From Halobacteriales archaeon QS_5_70_17 (GTDB lineage: Archaea > Halobacteriota > Halobacteria > Halobacteriales > Haloarculaceae): a stretch of DNA of 50,985 bases. Both the position numbers and the translations under genes were made by a program. The notes under the pieces are model-generated. The model was not told the DNA's origin. It searched no databases and worked only from the letters and a program-made list of their open reading frames with translations. Of this stretch, positions 40,344-49,096 are shown in pieces. How positions within the stretch are numbered: the stretch's first letter is position 1; the number at the start of each line of letters is the position of its first letter. The stretch is from assembly GCA_003021975.1 (NCBI GenBank), contig PXRR01000014.1:1-50985 (forward strand), written 5' to 3'.

Positions 40344-41221
40344 TGGGTGTACCCCCGGTCGGGGAGCGGGCGACCGTTCATCTCGACGCCCTCCCCGGAG
40401 TCAACGACCCGGCCGACCTCCGTGACCTCGACGGGGGCGGCCCGCCGGACGGCCGCGGGGTCGTCGGTCGTGAAGACGAGTTCGAAGTCCTCGCCGAAGT
40501 GGACGGCCAGTTCCCACTCGTCGCCGGCGTCGGCCGCGACCTCGCGGACGGCCCCGTCGACCGGGAGGGCGTCGTACTCGAGGGCGAACCCGCAGCCGCT
40601 GGCCTCGGCGATCTGGTGGAGCGACCGGGCCAACCCGTCGCTCGAATCCATCATCGCGCCCGCGCGGGACGCCACCGCCCGCCCCGTCGAGATCCGCGGC
40701 GCGAAGCGGAACAGCTCGTTGCCCCGCTCGGGATCGTCGTCGAACAGCCGGAGCGCAGCGCCGCTGCGCCCGAGGGTGCCGGTGACACAGACCGCCTCTC
40801 CGGGCGTCGCTCCCGAGCGGTAGACCGGTCCGTCCCCGCAGGCCGGGTCGACCCGGCCGACCGCGGTCGTCGCCGCGGTGAACTCCCGATTGTCGTCGAG
40901 GTCGCCGCCGACGTACTCCGCATCGACCAGCGCGCAGACGTCCCGCGCCCCCGCGACGAACGACCGCAGTTCCTCCTCCTCGAACGCCGGTGCGGCGTAG
41001 ACGGCGACGGCCGCGCGGGCGGGGACTCCCATCGCGGCCACGTCCGACAGCGAGGCGCCGACCGACCGCCAGCCCGCCGTGTAGCGGGTCGTCCCGTCCG
41101 GGAAGTCTGTGGTCTCGTGGAGCATGTCGGTCGTCACGACGAGGTCGTCGACCACCGCCGCGTCGTCGCCCGCGGCGGGGAGCGCCTCGCCCAGCATCGC
41201 GAGCGCGGCCCGTTCGTCCAT
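40340..41221 (-). CDS. thiL: Thiamine-monophosphate kinase
   Basis: A 293-residue ThiL, an ATP-dependent kinase of the PurM/SelD fold that makes thiamine diphosphate. Blocks: LGEALPAAGDDAAVVDDLVV with the metal Asp pair GDDA, TTDMLHETTDFPDGTTRYTA, VGASLSDVAAMGVPARAAVA, EYVGGDLDDNREFTAATTAV, and MDSSDGLARSLHQIAEASGC. The C-terminal lobe has FGEDFELVFTTDDP. All key motifs are present. The start at 41221 is the nearest ATG to the domain; upstream in-frame starts add a basic run. thiL near rps19e and PDCD5 is a common haloarchaeal neighbourhood, from memory. Confidence 0.92.
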   Translation of the reverse strand: MDERAALAMLGEALPAAGDDAAVVDDLVVTTDMLHETTDFPDGTTRYTAGWRSVGASLSDVAAMGVPARAAVAVYAAPAFEEEELRSFVAGARDVCALVDAEYVGGDLDDNREFTAATTAVGRVDPACGDGPVYRSGATPGEAVCVTGTLGRSGAALRLFDDDPERGNELFRFAPRISTGRAVASRAGAMMDSSDGLARSLHQIAEASGCGFALEYDALPVDGAVREVAADAGDEWELAVHFGEDFELVFTTDDPAAVRRAAPVEVTEVGRVVDSGEGVEMNGRPLPDRGYTH

Positions 41222-41291
41222 GGCGGCCCTACTGACGGCCGCGAGAAGAAGCTTCGGTGGGTTCAAGCCCGTGACGCTCGCGTCCTCGGAC

Positions 41292-42317
41292 ATGGACTTG
41301 GACCTCCGGGCGACGGCGGCCGGCTTCATCGCCTCGCTGGGGTTGCTGTCCGTGATCCTCTGGGTCGTCGGGATCGACACCGTCGTCGCGACCCTCGGAA
41401 TGGCAGACAGGAGCACCCTGGCGCTGCTCCCGGTCGTCGCGGCCGCGTGGCTGGTCGCCTGGGGACTCTCCCTGCGGGTCGTCCTGGGCGTCATCGGGAC
41501 GCCGGTCCGAGTGACGACCGCGGTGTGGATCTACACGGCGGCGACGTTCGCCAACAACGTCACCCCGTTCGGGCAGGCCGGCGGCGAACCCATCATCGCC
41601 TACCTGATCGCCGACGTGACCGACAACGAGTACGAGTCGGGGCTGGCCGCGATCGCCAGCGTGGACGCCCTGAACTTCTTTCCCTCCATCTCCCTCGCGG
41701 CGGTCGGGCTGGGTTACTTCGCCGCGACAGCGACGCTCGGCAGACAGCTCCGGGTCGCCGGCGCGGCGGTCCTCGGACTGGCGGTGGTCATTCCGCTGTT
41801 CGGCTACACGGTCTGGCGCCACCGCGAAGGGGTCGAGAACAGTCTCGCGAGCGTTCTCACCCCGATCGCGCGGACGCTGATCCGCCCGGTCCCGGGACGG
41901 GCGCCCCCGGACGAGGCGGTGATCCGCGCCCGCGTTCGAGGGTTCTTCGACGCCGTCGGACGGGTCGCCGACGACCGGCGGGCCCTGGTGCTCGCGCTCG
42001 GGTTCTCGACGCTGGGGTGGCTCGCGCTCGCGGTCTCGCTGTGGCTCTCGATGTACTCGCTGGGCTACGAGGTGCCCTTCGCGGCGGCGCTGCTCGTGAT
42101 CCCCATCGCGAGCATCGCCTCGATCACCCCGTTCCCGGGGGGGCTCGGCGGCATCGAGGCGGTCCTGATCGCGCTGCTGGTACCGACGACGGGACTGGAC
42201 GGCGCGGGCGCCAGCGCCGCAGTGCTCATCCACCGCGTCGTGACCTACTGGCTGCCGACCCTGATCGGCGGGGGGATCATGGCCGTCTACGGCGCCGAGT
42301 CGACGAGAGACTTTTGA
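41292..42317 (+). CDS. Flippase-like membrane protein (LPG synthase TM / UPF0104)
   Basis: A 341-residue polytopic protein with about eight transmembrane helices. The family signature is AATFANNVTPFGQAGGEPII (about residues 82-101), which matches the N-x-x-T-P-x-G-x-x-G-G-E-P block of the lysylphosphatidylglycerol synthase transmembrane (DUF6-like flippase) family. A second conserved helix is IASITPFPGGLGGIEAVLIA (about 278-297). In archaea such proteins are thought to move lipids or lipid-linked sugars across the membrane. The start ATG (MDLDLRATAAGF) leads straight into the first helix. It precedes the LysE gene by 22 nt. Confidence 0.85.
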   Translation: MDLDLRATAAGFIASLGLLSVILWVVGIDTVVATLGMADRSTLALLPVVAAAWLVAWGLSLRVVLGVIGTPVRVTTAVWIYTAATFANNVTPFGQAGGEPIIAYLIADVTDNEYESGLAAIASVDALNFFPSISLAAVGLGYFAATATLGRQLRVAGAAVLGLAVVIPLFGYTVWRHREGVENSLASVLTPIARTLIRPVPGRAPPDEAVIRARVRGFFDAVGRVADDRRALVLALGFSTLGWLALAVSLWLSMYSLGYEVPFAAALLVIPIASIASITPFPGGLGGIEAVLIALLVPTTGLDGAGASAAVLIHRVVTYWLPTLIGGGIMAVYGAESTRDF

Positions 42318-42339
42318 CCGTCGGCTACCTGGCTCCGCC

Positions 42340-42999
42340 GTGCTCGACGCCCCCGCGCTCGCGGTGTTCGTTCCGGCCGCCGCCGCGCTGATCCTGACGC
42401 CGGGCCCGGACACGCTGTACGTCCTCTCCCGGGGGGTCGGCGCCGGTCGCCGGGTCGGCGTCCGGGCCGCCCTCGGCGTGAGCACGGGCGTGCTCGTTCA
42501 CACGCTCGGGGCAGTCCTCGGTCTGTCGGTACTCCTGCAGACCTCGGCGGTCGCCTACGCCGTTGTGCGGTATGCCGGCGCCGCCTACCTCTGCTATCTG
42601 GGCGTCGCTGCGATCAGGAACCGCGGGACGGGAGAGATGGCCGGGAGCGACGGCGCGAGCGGCGAGGACCCGCGTTCGGCCGGCGCCGCCGGCCGCGGGG
42701 GCTACGTCCAGGGCGTGCTCGTCAACGTGCTCAACCCGAAGGTGGCGCTGTTCTTCCTGGCCTTCCTCCCGCAGTTCGTCCCCGCCGGCGCCGACGCGCC
42801 GGCGACGATGGCGCTGCTGGGCGGCGTCTACTCGGCGCTGACGCTGGTCTACCTCGGCGGAGTCGCGCTGTTCTCGGGGGCGATCGACCGCGCGCTCGAG
42901 GGCTACGGAACGACCGTGGAGGCGGTCGCCGGCCTCGCACTGGTGGCGCTCGGCGCGGGCCTGGCCGTCGACGGCGCGGTCGGGACGGCCGGTCCGTGA
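42340..42999 (+). CDS. LysE/RhtB family amino-acid exporter
   Basis: A 219-residue membrane protein with about six transmembrane helices. The signature TPGPDTLYVLSRGVGAGRRV (residues 20-39) is the RhtB/LysE N-terminal motif, and GVRAALGVSTGVLVHTLGAV follows. The later VNVLNPKVALFFLAFLPQFV is the characteristic N-P-K-x-x-x-F-F block. It exports amino acids such as homoserine or lysine at family level. GTG start at 42340; the spacing of 22 nt to the flippase-like gene suggests co-transcription. A Gly/Ser/Ala-rich loop sits at about residues 93-120. Confidence 0.88.
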   Translation: MLDAPALAVFVPAAAALILTPGPDTLYVLSRGVGAGRRVGVRAALGVSTGVLVHTLGAVLGLSVLLQTSAVAYAVVRYAGAAYLCYLGVAAIRNRGTGEMAGSDGASGEDPRSAGAAGRGGYVQGVLVNVLNPKVALFFLAFLPQFVPAGADAPATMALLGGVYSALTLVYLGGVALFSGAIDRALEGYGTTVEAVAGLALVALGAGLAVDGAVGTAGP

Positions 43000-43049
43000 G
43001 CGCGACCCCCGGCCGTGTGAACCGTCCCCGCGTTCGGGCGCCATCGATG

Positions 43050-43058
43050 TATTTAAAC
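43050..43058 (+). promoter_or_regulatory. TATA box for rps19e
   Basis: TATTTAAAC lies 25-33 nt upstream of the ATG at 43083, matching a near-leaderless promoter. Confidence 0.65.
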
Positions 43059-43082
43059 GGCGCGCAGCGGAGAGTACGTGTA

Positions 43083-43532
43083 ATGACGACGTTCTACGAC
43101 GTCCCGGCCGACGACCTCAACGAGGCCGTCGCCGAGAAGCTGGACCTCGAGCAGCCCGACTGGGCGGCGGTCGCGAAGACCGGCGTCGGTCGCGAGATGG
43201 CCCCCCAACAGGAGGACTTCTGGAACCGGCGCGCGGCGAGCGTCCTCCGGACCGTCGCCGACAACAGTCCGGTCGGCGTCGAACGGCTCCGCACCCGCTA
43301 CGGCGAGAGCAAGCAGGGATCGACCCGCTACCGGGTCCGTCCCGATCGGAAGGCCAAGGGCAGCGGCAAGGTCATCCGGACGATCCTCCAGCAACTAGAG
43401 GAGGCCGGCTACGTCGAGACCGCCGAGGGCGAGGGCCGCCGGGTCACCGGTGAGGGCCGCCGGCTGCTCGACGAAACCGCCGAGGAGGTCATCGAGGAGC
43501 TCGACCGCCCCGAACTGGAGCGGTACGCGTAG
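43083..43532 (+). CDS. rps19e: 30S ribosomal protein S19e
   Basis: A 149-residue archaeal/eukaryotic-type ribosomal protein. Family blocks are TTFYDVPADDLNEAVAEKLD, QQEDFWNRRAASVLRTVADN with the FWNRRAASVLR signature, SPVGVERLRTRYGESKQGS and SGKVIRTILQQLEEAGYVET. It is a winged-helix protein of the small-subunit head needed for late 18S/16S processing. The length is normal. The TATA box at 43050-43058 supports the start. The GH3 gene downstream breaks up the rps19e-PDCD5 neighbourhood I would expect. Confidence 0.96.
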   Translation: MTTFYDVPADDLNEAVAEKLDLEQPDWAAVAKTGVGREMAPQQEDFWNRRAASVLRTVADNSPVGVERLRTRYGESKQGSTRYRVRPDRKAKGSGKVIRTILQQLEEAGYVETAEGEGRRVTGEGRRLLDETAEEVIEELDRPELERYA

Positions 43533-43661
43533 CCGCGGTTCCGACTCTCGTTCTCGCCGCCTCCGGCGGCGCTTCCCGCCGATCGAACGCCGGTAACGGC
43601 AGCGATCGGACGACTGGCGCCGATAGCGGCCTTTATCCCCCTCGGGCCTCCCTCCGGGGTT

Positions 43662-45854
43662 ATGAGCGACAGCGACCCCCCGCTCGGCGCCTCCCCGTCG
43701 CCCGACGCGATCGACGCCCTCCTCGGGGAGATGACCCTCGCGGAGAAGGCCGGCCAGCTCGTCGGTATTCAGCTGGGGACCCTCGACGAGGAGGTCACCC
43801 TCGCGGACGCGGCCGCGGCCGTCCGCGAGCGCGGCGTCGGCACCGTCACCCCGTTCTTCCTCGGCGGCCCGATGGACGCGCCGGCCGCGAGCGCCGAGAC
43901 CGTCAACCGCCTCCAGCGGGTCGCCGTCGAGGAGACGCGCCTCGGCGTCCCGCTGTTGATCCCTGCGGACGCGATCCACGGCCACGCTTACGTCGACGGG
44001 GCGACCGTCTTCCCGCACAACCTCGGGATGGCTGCGGCCCGCGATCCGGCGCTCGTCCGGCGGGTCGCCCGAGCGACCGCCGACGAGATGCGCGCGACCG
44101 GCGCGGTCCAGAACTACAACCCGACGGCCGACGTCCTCCGGGACCCGCGGTGGGGGCGGTCGTTCGAGACCTACGGGGAGAGCCCGCGGCTCTGTGCCGC
44201 TCTCGTCGCCGCCGAGGTCGAGGGGTACCGCGAAGGGGACGTGCTGGCCACGCCGAAGCACTTCCCGGCGTACGGCGGCCCCGAGCGCGGCGAGGACACC
44301 GCGCCGGTCGACGTCTCGCCGACGACGCTGGCCCGGGTGTTCTTCCCGCCGTTCGCCGCGGCGTTCGAGGCGGGCGCGGGCGCCGTGATGCCGTGTTACA
44401 ACGCCGTCGACGCCGAACCGGCCCACGGCTCCCGGCGGTGGCTGACGGAGCTGCTCCGCGAGCGCATGGGGTTCGACGGCGTCGCCGTCTCCGACTGGAC
44501 GGGCGTGGCGATGCTCCACGAGGACCACCGCGTCACCGGGGACGCCGAGGGGTCCGTCCGAGCGGCCTACAGGGCCGGCCTGGACGTCGCGTCGGTCGGC
44601 GGCGTCGACTACGCCGAGCACCTCCGGGCGCTCGTCGATCGGGGCGAGCTCTCCAGGGCCCGGATCGACGAGAGCGTCCGGCGGGTGCTCGCCGCGAAGG
44701 CCGACCTCGGCCTGTTCGCGGATCCCTACGTCGATCCCGAGCGGGCAGACGCCGCCGTGGGCAGCGCCGAGGGCCGCGACCTCGCCCGGGCGGCCGCCCG
44801 GGCGACGATGACCCTCCTCGAGAACGACGGGACCCTCCCGTTCGCCGACCCCGACGAGGTGCTGGTCTGCGGTCCGAACGCCGACAGCGTCGTCGGGCAG
44901 TGCGGCGGCTGGAGCGTCCCGGACGCCGCGACGGGGGGGACGACCGTCCTGGAGGGGGTCCGCTCGGTCCTCGACGGCGCGACCGTGGCCCACGAACCCG
45001 GCGCGTCGGTCCGCGACCCGGAAGACATCGACGCCGCGCGGGCGGCGGCAGCCGACGCGGACGCCGCGGTGGTCGTCCTCGGAGAGGGGTGGTACATCCA
45101 CGAGTTCGGGCCGGCCGGGCACACCGGCCCGGTCGGCGAGTTCCCGACCCGAACGGGGCTCCGGCTCCCCGCCGCCCAGCGGGACCTGCTCGACGCCGTC
45201 GCCGACACGGGGACTCCCACCGCGGCCGTGGTCGTCGCCGGGCGGCCGCTGGCGGTTCCCGAGGTGGCCGCCGCCGCTCCGGCGCTCCTGTGGGCGTACT
45301 ACCCCGGCAGCGAGGGCGGACTGGCGGTCGCCGAGACGCTGTTCGGCGACCACAGCCCGTCGGGGCGGCTGCCGGTCTCGCTGCCCCGGTCGGCGGCCCA
45401 CCTGCCGACCCGCTTCGACCGCCTGCCGAACCCGTCGCCGATCGGCGCCGAGGAACACCCCTCGTCCTACGACCCGCTGTACCCGTTCGGACACGGGCTG
45501 AGCTACACCGAGTTCGACTACGCCGCCCTCGAACTGTCCGCGGCGACCGTCGGCCCCGCCGGCGCCGTCGAGGCCCGCGTGACCGTCGAGAACGTCGGCG
45601 ACCGCCCCGGCGTCGAACCCGTCGACGTGTTCGTCGGCGACGAGGTGAGCTCCCGGGTGACTCCCGAACGAGAACTCGGCGGCACCGCCCGCCTCGCGCT
45701 CAACCCCGGCGAGCGGGCGACCGCGACGGTCCGGCTCCCGGTCGAGGAGTTCGGCGTCGTCGGGGCGACCGGCCGGCGGAGCGTTGAGCCGGGGACGTTC
45801 GCGGTCCACGCGGGCGGACTGACCGAGCGCTTCGAGGTCCGCTCGGAGTACTGA
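43662..45854 (+). CDS. Glycoside hydrolase family 3 beta-glycosidase
   Basis: A 730-residue GH3 enzyme with the three expected domains. The N-terminal (alpha/beta)8 domain (about 10-330) has [40 protein letters not shown] and the nucleophile Asp in [20 protein letters not shown]. The middle alpha/beta sandwich (about 360-580) has [20 protein letters not shown] and [20 protein letters not shown]. The C-terminal fibronectin-III-like domain follows (about 605-725). There is no signal peptide, so it acts on imported oligosaccharides in the cytoplasm. Likely substrates are beta-gluco- or beta-xylo-oligosaccharides. CTTTATC at 43631-43637 gives a TATA box 25-31 nt upstream. Confidence 0.93.
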   Translation: MSDSDPPLGASPSPDAIDALLGEMTLAEKAGQLVGIQLGTLDEEVTLADAAAAVRERGVGTVTPFFLGGPMDAPAASAETVNRLQRVAVEETRLGVPLLIPADAIHGHAYVDGATVFPHNLGMAAARDPALVRRVARATADEMRATGAVQNYNPTADVLRDPRWGRSFETYGESPRLCAALVAAEVEGYREGDVLATPKHFPAYGGPERGEDTAPVDVSPTTLARVFFPPFAAAFEAGAGAVMPCYNAVDAEPAHGSRRWLTELLRERMGFDGVAVSDWTGVAMLHEDHRVTGDAEGSVRAAYRAGLDVASVGGVDYAEHLRALVDRGELSRARIDESVRRVLAAKADLGLFADPYVDPERADAAVGSAEGRDLARAAARATMTLLENDGTLPFADPDEVLVCGPNADSVVGQCGGWSVPDAATGGTTVLEGVRSVLDGATVAHEPGASVRDPEDIDAARAAAADADAAVVVLGEGWYIHEFGPAGHTGPVGEFPTRTGLRLPAAQRDLLDAVADTGTPTAAVVVAGRPLAVPEVAAAAPALLWAYYPGSEGGLAVAETLFGDHSPSGRLPVSLPRSAAHLPTRFDRLPNPSPIGAEEHPSSYDPLYPFGHGLSYTEFDYAALELSAATVGPAGAVEARVTVENVGDRPGVEPVDVFVGDEVSSRVTPERELGGTARLALNPGERATATVRLPVEEFGVVGATGRRSVEPGTFAVHAGGLTERFEVRSEY

Positions 45855-45865
45855 CAGCGTCACGG

Positions 45866-45871
45866 TTTTAC
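45866..45871 (+). promoter_or_regulatory. TATA-like box for the PDCD5 gene
   Basis: TTTTAC lies 24-29 nt before the ATG at 45895, consistent with a separate promoter after the inserted GH3 gene. Confidence 0.45.
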
Positions 45872-45894
45872 TGCGGAGTACCCAATACGCGGGT

Positions 45895-46239
45895 ATGCCA
45901 GACGAGGACGATCTCGAGGAACTCCGGGAGAAGAAGATGGAAGAGCTCAAGGAGCGCCAGCAGGGCGGCGAGGCCGACGAGGAGGCTATGCGGGCCCAGC
46001 AGGAGCAGGCCGAGGCCCAGAAGGAGGCCATCCTGCGGCAGTACCTCACCGACGGCGCCCGGAAGCGGCTCAACTCGGTGAAGATGTCCAAGCCCCAGCA
46101 CGCCGACCAGATCGAACAGCAGCTGGTCGCGCTCGCCCAGTCCGGGCGCGTGCAGGGCCAGATCGACGAGGAGCAGATGAAACAGCTCCTCCAGGAGTTG
46201 ACCCCCGACTCGAAGAGCTTCGACATCCAGCGGCGGTAA
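45895..46239 (+). CDS. PDCD5-family DNA-binding protein
   Basis: A 114-residue helical protein. The charged N-terminal coiled part is [40 protein letters not shown], and the conserved core is [60 protein letters not shown], ending DIQRR. This is the archaeal homologue of human PDCD5, a DNA- or ribosome-associated three-helix protein. The length and every block fit. It often neighbours rps19e in archaea (from memory). Confidence 0.93.
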   Translation: MPDEDDLEELREKKMEELKERQQGGEADEEAMRAQQEQAEAQKEAILRQYLTDGARKRLNSVKMSKPQHADQIEQQLVALAQSGRVQGQIDEEQMKQLLQELTPDSKSFDIQRR

Positions 46240-46302
46240 CTCTCGACCGCGGCGTCGCCCTCCTACCGCACTGTTGAAGTGCGCGCTCCGTCACCTTCAG
46301 GT

Positions 46303-47607
46303 ATGTACGACCGCATCAAGGGGTTTCACGACTTCTACCCCGGGGAGATGGCGGCCCACCGCGAGATGATCGACGCGGTCGAGTCGGTCGCCCGCCGCTA
46401 CGGCTTCCGCGAGATCGCCACGCCGGCCCTCGAACCGACGGAGATGTACGTCGACAAGTCCGGCGAGGAGATCGTCGAGGAGCTCTACTCCTTCACCGAC
46501 CAGGGGGAGCGTGACGTGGCGCTCACCCCGGAGCTCACCCCGACGGTCGCGCGGATGGTCGTCGTGAAGCAACAGGAGCTCTCCAAGCCGATCAAGTGGT
46601 TCTCGACGCGCCCGTTCTGGCGCTACGAGGAGCCCCAGCAGGGGCGGTACCGGGAGTTCTACCAGACCAACGTCGACATCTTCGGGTCGGAGGCGCCCGA
46701 GGCCGACGCCGAGGTCCTCGCGTTCGCCGCCGACGCGCTCACCGACCTCGGGCTGACGGCCGAGGACTTCGACTTCCGGGTCTCCCACCGCGACATCCTC
46801 GGCGGGCTGCTGGCGTCGTTCGGCCGCGACGTCGACACCGAGGCGGCGATCCGCGCCGTCGACAAGTCCGCGAAGGTCGAGGACGCCGAGTACTACGGCC
46901 TGCTGGAGGACGCGGGGCTGACCTACGACGAAGCCCGCCAGTTCGACGACCTGCTCTCGGCGAACGATCTCGAGGAGCTCGTCGAGTTCGCCGGTACCAA
47001 CCGCGTCGAAGCGGCGGTCTCGAACCTCCGGGCGGTCCTCGCGGCCGCCGAGGACTTCGGCGTCCGGGAGTACTGCACGGTGTCGCTGCGGACGGCCCGG
47101 GGACTCGATTACTACACCGGCGTCGTCTTCGAGTGCTTCGACGCCGAGGGGGAGATCGGTCGGTCGATCTTCGGGGGCGGACGCTACGACGACCTCATCG
47201 AGAGCTTCGGCGGCCAGCCCACTCCAGCGGTCGGCGTCGCGCCGGGCGTGATGAACTCGACGCTGCCGCTCCTGCTCCAGCGGGCCGGCGTCTGGCCCGA
47301 GGAGGCGGTCTCGACGGACTACTACGTCCTCTCGGTCGGCGACACGCGGCCGGTGGCCGCCGGGGTCGCCCGCGAGCTACGCGACCTCGGTCACGTCGTC
47401 GAGGCCGACGTGGCCGACCGGAGCTTCAGCGCCCAGATGTCCTACGCGGACTCGATCAACGCCGAGACGGTCGTCATCGTCGGCGAGCGAGACCTGGAGA
47501 ACGACGAGGTGACGATCAAGGACATGGAGACCGGCGAGCAGACGACCGCGCCCGTCGAGGAGTTCCCGCCGGAGGTCGGACGGCCGACCCACGAGGACTA
47601 CGAGTAG
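46303..47607 (+). CDS. hisS: Histidyl-tRNA synthetase
   Basis: A 434-residue class II aminoacyl-tRNA synthetase. Motif 1 region is KGFHDFYPGEMAAHREMIDA, motif 2 is RPFWRYEEPQQGRYREFYQ, the HisRS-specific segment is SLRTARGLDYYTGVVFECFD, and motif 3 is FGGGRYDDLIESFGGQPTPA with GVAPGVMNS. The anticodon domain starts at about residue 340 (DYYVLSVGDTRPVAAGVARE). Complete and of normal length. The ATG at 46303 is favoured; an earlier in-frame start at 46279 adds eight residues before MYDRIKGF. In many haloarchaea truA lies close by; here two sulfatase-fold genes lie in between. Confidence 0.95.
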   Translation: MYDRIKGFHDFYPGEMAAHREMIDAVESVARRYGFREIATPALEPTEMYVDKSGEEIVEELYSFTDQGERDVALTPELTPTVARMVVVKQQELSKPIKWFSTRPFWRYEEPQQGRYREFYQTNVDIFGSEAPEADAEVLAFAADALTDLGLTAEDFDFRVSHRDILGGLLASFGRDVDTEAAIRAVDKSAKVEDAEYYGLLEDAGLTYDEARQFDDLLSANDLEELVEFAGTNRVEAAVSNLRAVLAAAEDFGVREYCTVSLRTARGLDYYTGVVFECFDAEGEIGRSIFGGGRYDDLIESFGGQPTPAVGVAPGVMNSTLPLLLQRAGVWPEEAVSTDYYVLSVGDTRPVAAGVARELRDLGHVVEADVADRSFSAQMSYADSINAETVVIVGERDLENDEVTIKDMETGEQTTAPVEEFPPEVGRPTHEDYE

Positions 47608-47674
47608 CGCCGCGGCCGGCGGCCCAACAGGCGTAGTCGTCAGACCTTACCCTCCGGGCCACTCGGAACCGACG

Positions 47675-49093
47675 ATGGCCGACCGACGACCGAACGTGCT
47701 CTTCCTGTTGACCGATCAGGAGCGGGCCGACCTCGCAGCCCCGGACGGACTGCCAGTCGACACGCCGAACCTCGACCGCCTCCGGTCGAGCGGGGTGTGG
47801 TTCGACCGCGCGTACACGACGACGAGCATCTGCACGAGCGCCCGGGCGTCGCTGCTGACGGGCCTGTACCCTCACGCCCACGGGATGCTCAACAACAGCC
47901 ACGGGGCCGACGCCATCCGGACGGAACTGCCCCCCGATCTGCCGACGTTCGGCGAGCGGCTCCGCGAGTCGGGGTACGACAACACCTACGTCGGCAAGTG
48001 GCACGTCGACCAGCGCCGCGGCCCGAGCGGGTTCGGGTTCGAGTACGTCGGCGGCGACGGCGTCCGGGAGCACCGGACGGAGGACGACGACGTCGCCTTC
48101 GGCGAGAGCGCCCTCCAGGACCGCATCTACACCGGCGGCGAGGACCCGACGCTCGTCGCCGCGACGACCACGACGCCGCCGGAGGAGACGCTGACCGCCC
48201 GGCTGACCGACCGGACGATCGAGGCGCTTCGGCGCCACGCCGGGGACGAGTCGACCCCGTTCTTCCACCGCACGGACTTCCTCGGGCCGCACTTCCCGTA
48301 CGTCGTTCCGGAACCGTACGCCAGCATGTACGACCCCGAGGACGTCGAGCGGTGGCCGACCTACGCCGAGACCTTCGAGGAGAAGCCGCGGGTCCACGAG
48401 AACTACCACCGGTACCGCGGCGTCGCCGACTTCGACTGGGCGACGTGGGCGGAGGCGATCGCGAAGTACTTCGGCTTCATGACGTTCATCGACGAGCAGA
48501 TCGGGCGGCTCCTCGACGCCCTCGAGCGGTTCGACCTCGCTGACTCGACGGCAGTCGTCCACGCCAGCGACCACGGCGACTTCGCCGGCAGCCACCGCCA
48601 GTTCAACAAGGGTCCCCTCATGTACGAGGACACCTACCGGATCCCCCTGATCGTCAGCCACCCTGGGGGGTCGGCCGCCGGGACGCGCTCGTCGGCGTTC
48701 GTCCGACTGCAGGACCTGATGCCGACGTTCCTCGAGTGGGCCGACGTGTCGATTCCGGAGGGGCTACACGCCCGGAGCGTCGTGCCCCTGCTGGAGGGCG
48801 ACCGACCCGGCGACTGGCCCGATTCGGTCTACGCCCAGTACCACGGCGACGAGTTCGGCCTCTACTCCCAGCGGATGGTCCGGACCGACCGCTACAAGTT
48901 CGTCTTCAACGCGCCCGACCGGGATGAACTCTACGACCTCGCGGCCGACCCCCACGAGTTACACAACGTCGCGGACCACCCGGAGTACCGCGGCGTCCGC
49001 GAGGCGCTGGGCGGACGGCTCGCCGAGTGGATGGAACGCGTCGACGACCCGCTGCGCGGGTGGGCGCCCCAGGCCCTCGAGATCGACCGCTGA
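47675..49093 (+). CDS. Sulfatase, cytoplasmic
   Basis: A 472-residue alkaline-phosphatase-superfamily sulfatase. The metal-binding N-terminus is NVLFLLTDQERADLAAPDGL. The catalytic motif is TTTSICTSARASLLTGLYPH, with Cys at about residue 53 for formylglycine conversion. The pattern is C-T-S-A-R rather than the usual C-x-P/A-x-R. Later ligands are HASDHGDFAGSHRQFNKGPL and YEDTYRIPLIV. The C-terminal sub-domain has RMVRTDRYKFVFNAPDRDEL and YDLAADPHELHNVADHPEYR, typical of type I sulfatases. No signal peptide. It probably removes sulfate from sugar or phenolic esters. It faces the next gene, which has the same fold, with only 3 nt between the stops. Confidence 0.9.
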   Translation: MADRRPNVLFLLTDQERADLAAPDGLPVDTPNLDRLRSSGVWFDRAYTTTSICTSARASLLTGLYPHAHGMLNNSHGADAIRTELPPDLPTFGERLRESGYDNTYVGKWHVDQRRGPSGFGFEYVGGDGVREHRTEDDDVAFGESALQDRIYTGGEDPTLVAATTTTPPEETLTARLTDRTIEALRRHAGDESTPFFHRTDFLGPHFPYVVPEPYASMYDPEDVERWPTYAETFEEKPRVHENYHRYRGVADFDWATWAEAIAKYFGFMTFIDEQIGRLLDALERFDLADSTAVVHASDHGDFAGSHRQFNKGPLMYEDTYRIPLIVSHPGGSAAGTRSSAFVRLQDLMPTFLEWADVSIPEGLHARSVVPLLEGDRPGDWPDSVYAQYHGDEFGLYSQRMVRTDRYKFVFNAPDRDELYDLAADPHELHNVADHPEYRGVREALGGRLAEWMERVDDPLRGWAPQALEIDR

Positions 49094-49096
49094 CGC

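Noticed and set aside
41256-41276. Sequence GGGTTCAAGCCC resembling a tRNA T-arm
   Set aside because: The flanking bases do not form the five-base-pair T stem, and no anticodon or acceptor arm is present.
43395-46226. 943-codon minus-strand open frame opposite GH3
   Set aside because: The product is an Arg/Gly/Asp-rich mirror of the GH3 codons with no domain; GC-rich halophile DNA gives many such open antisense frames.
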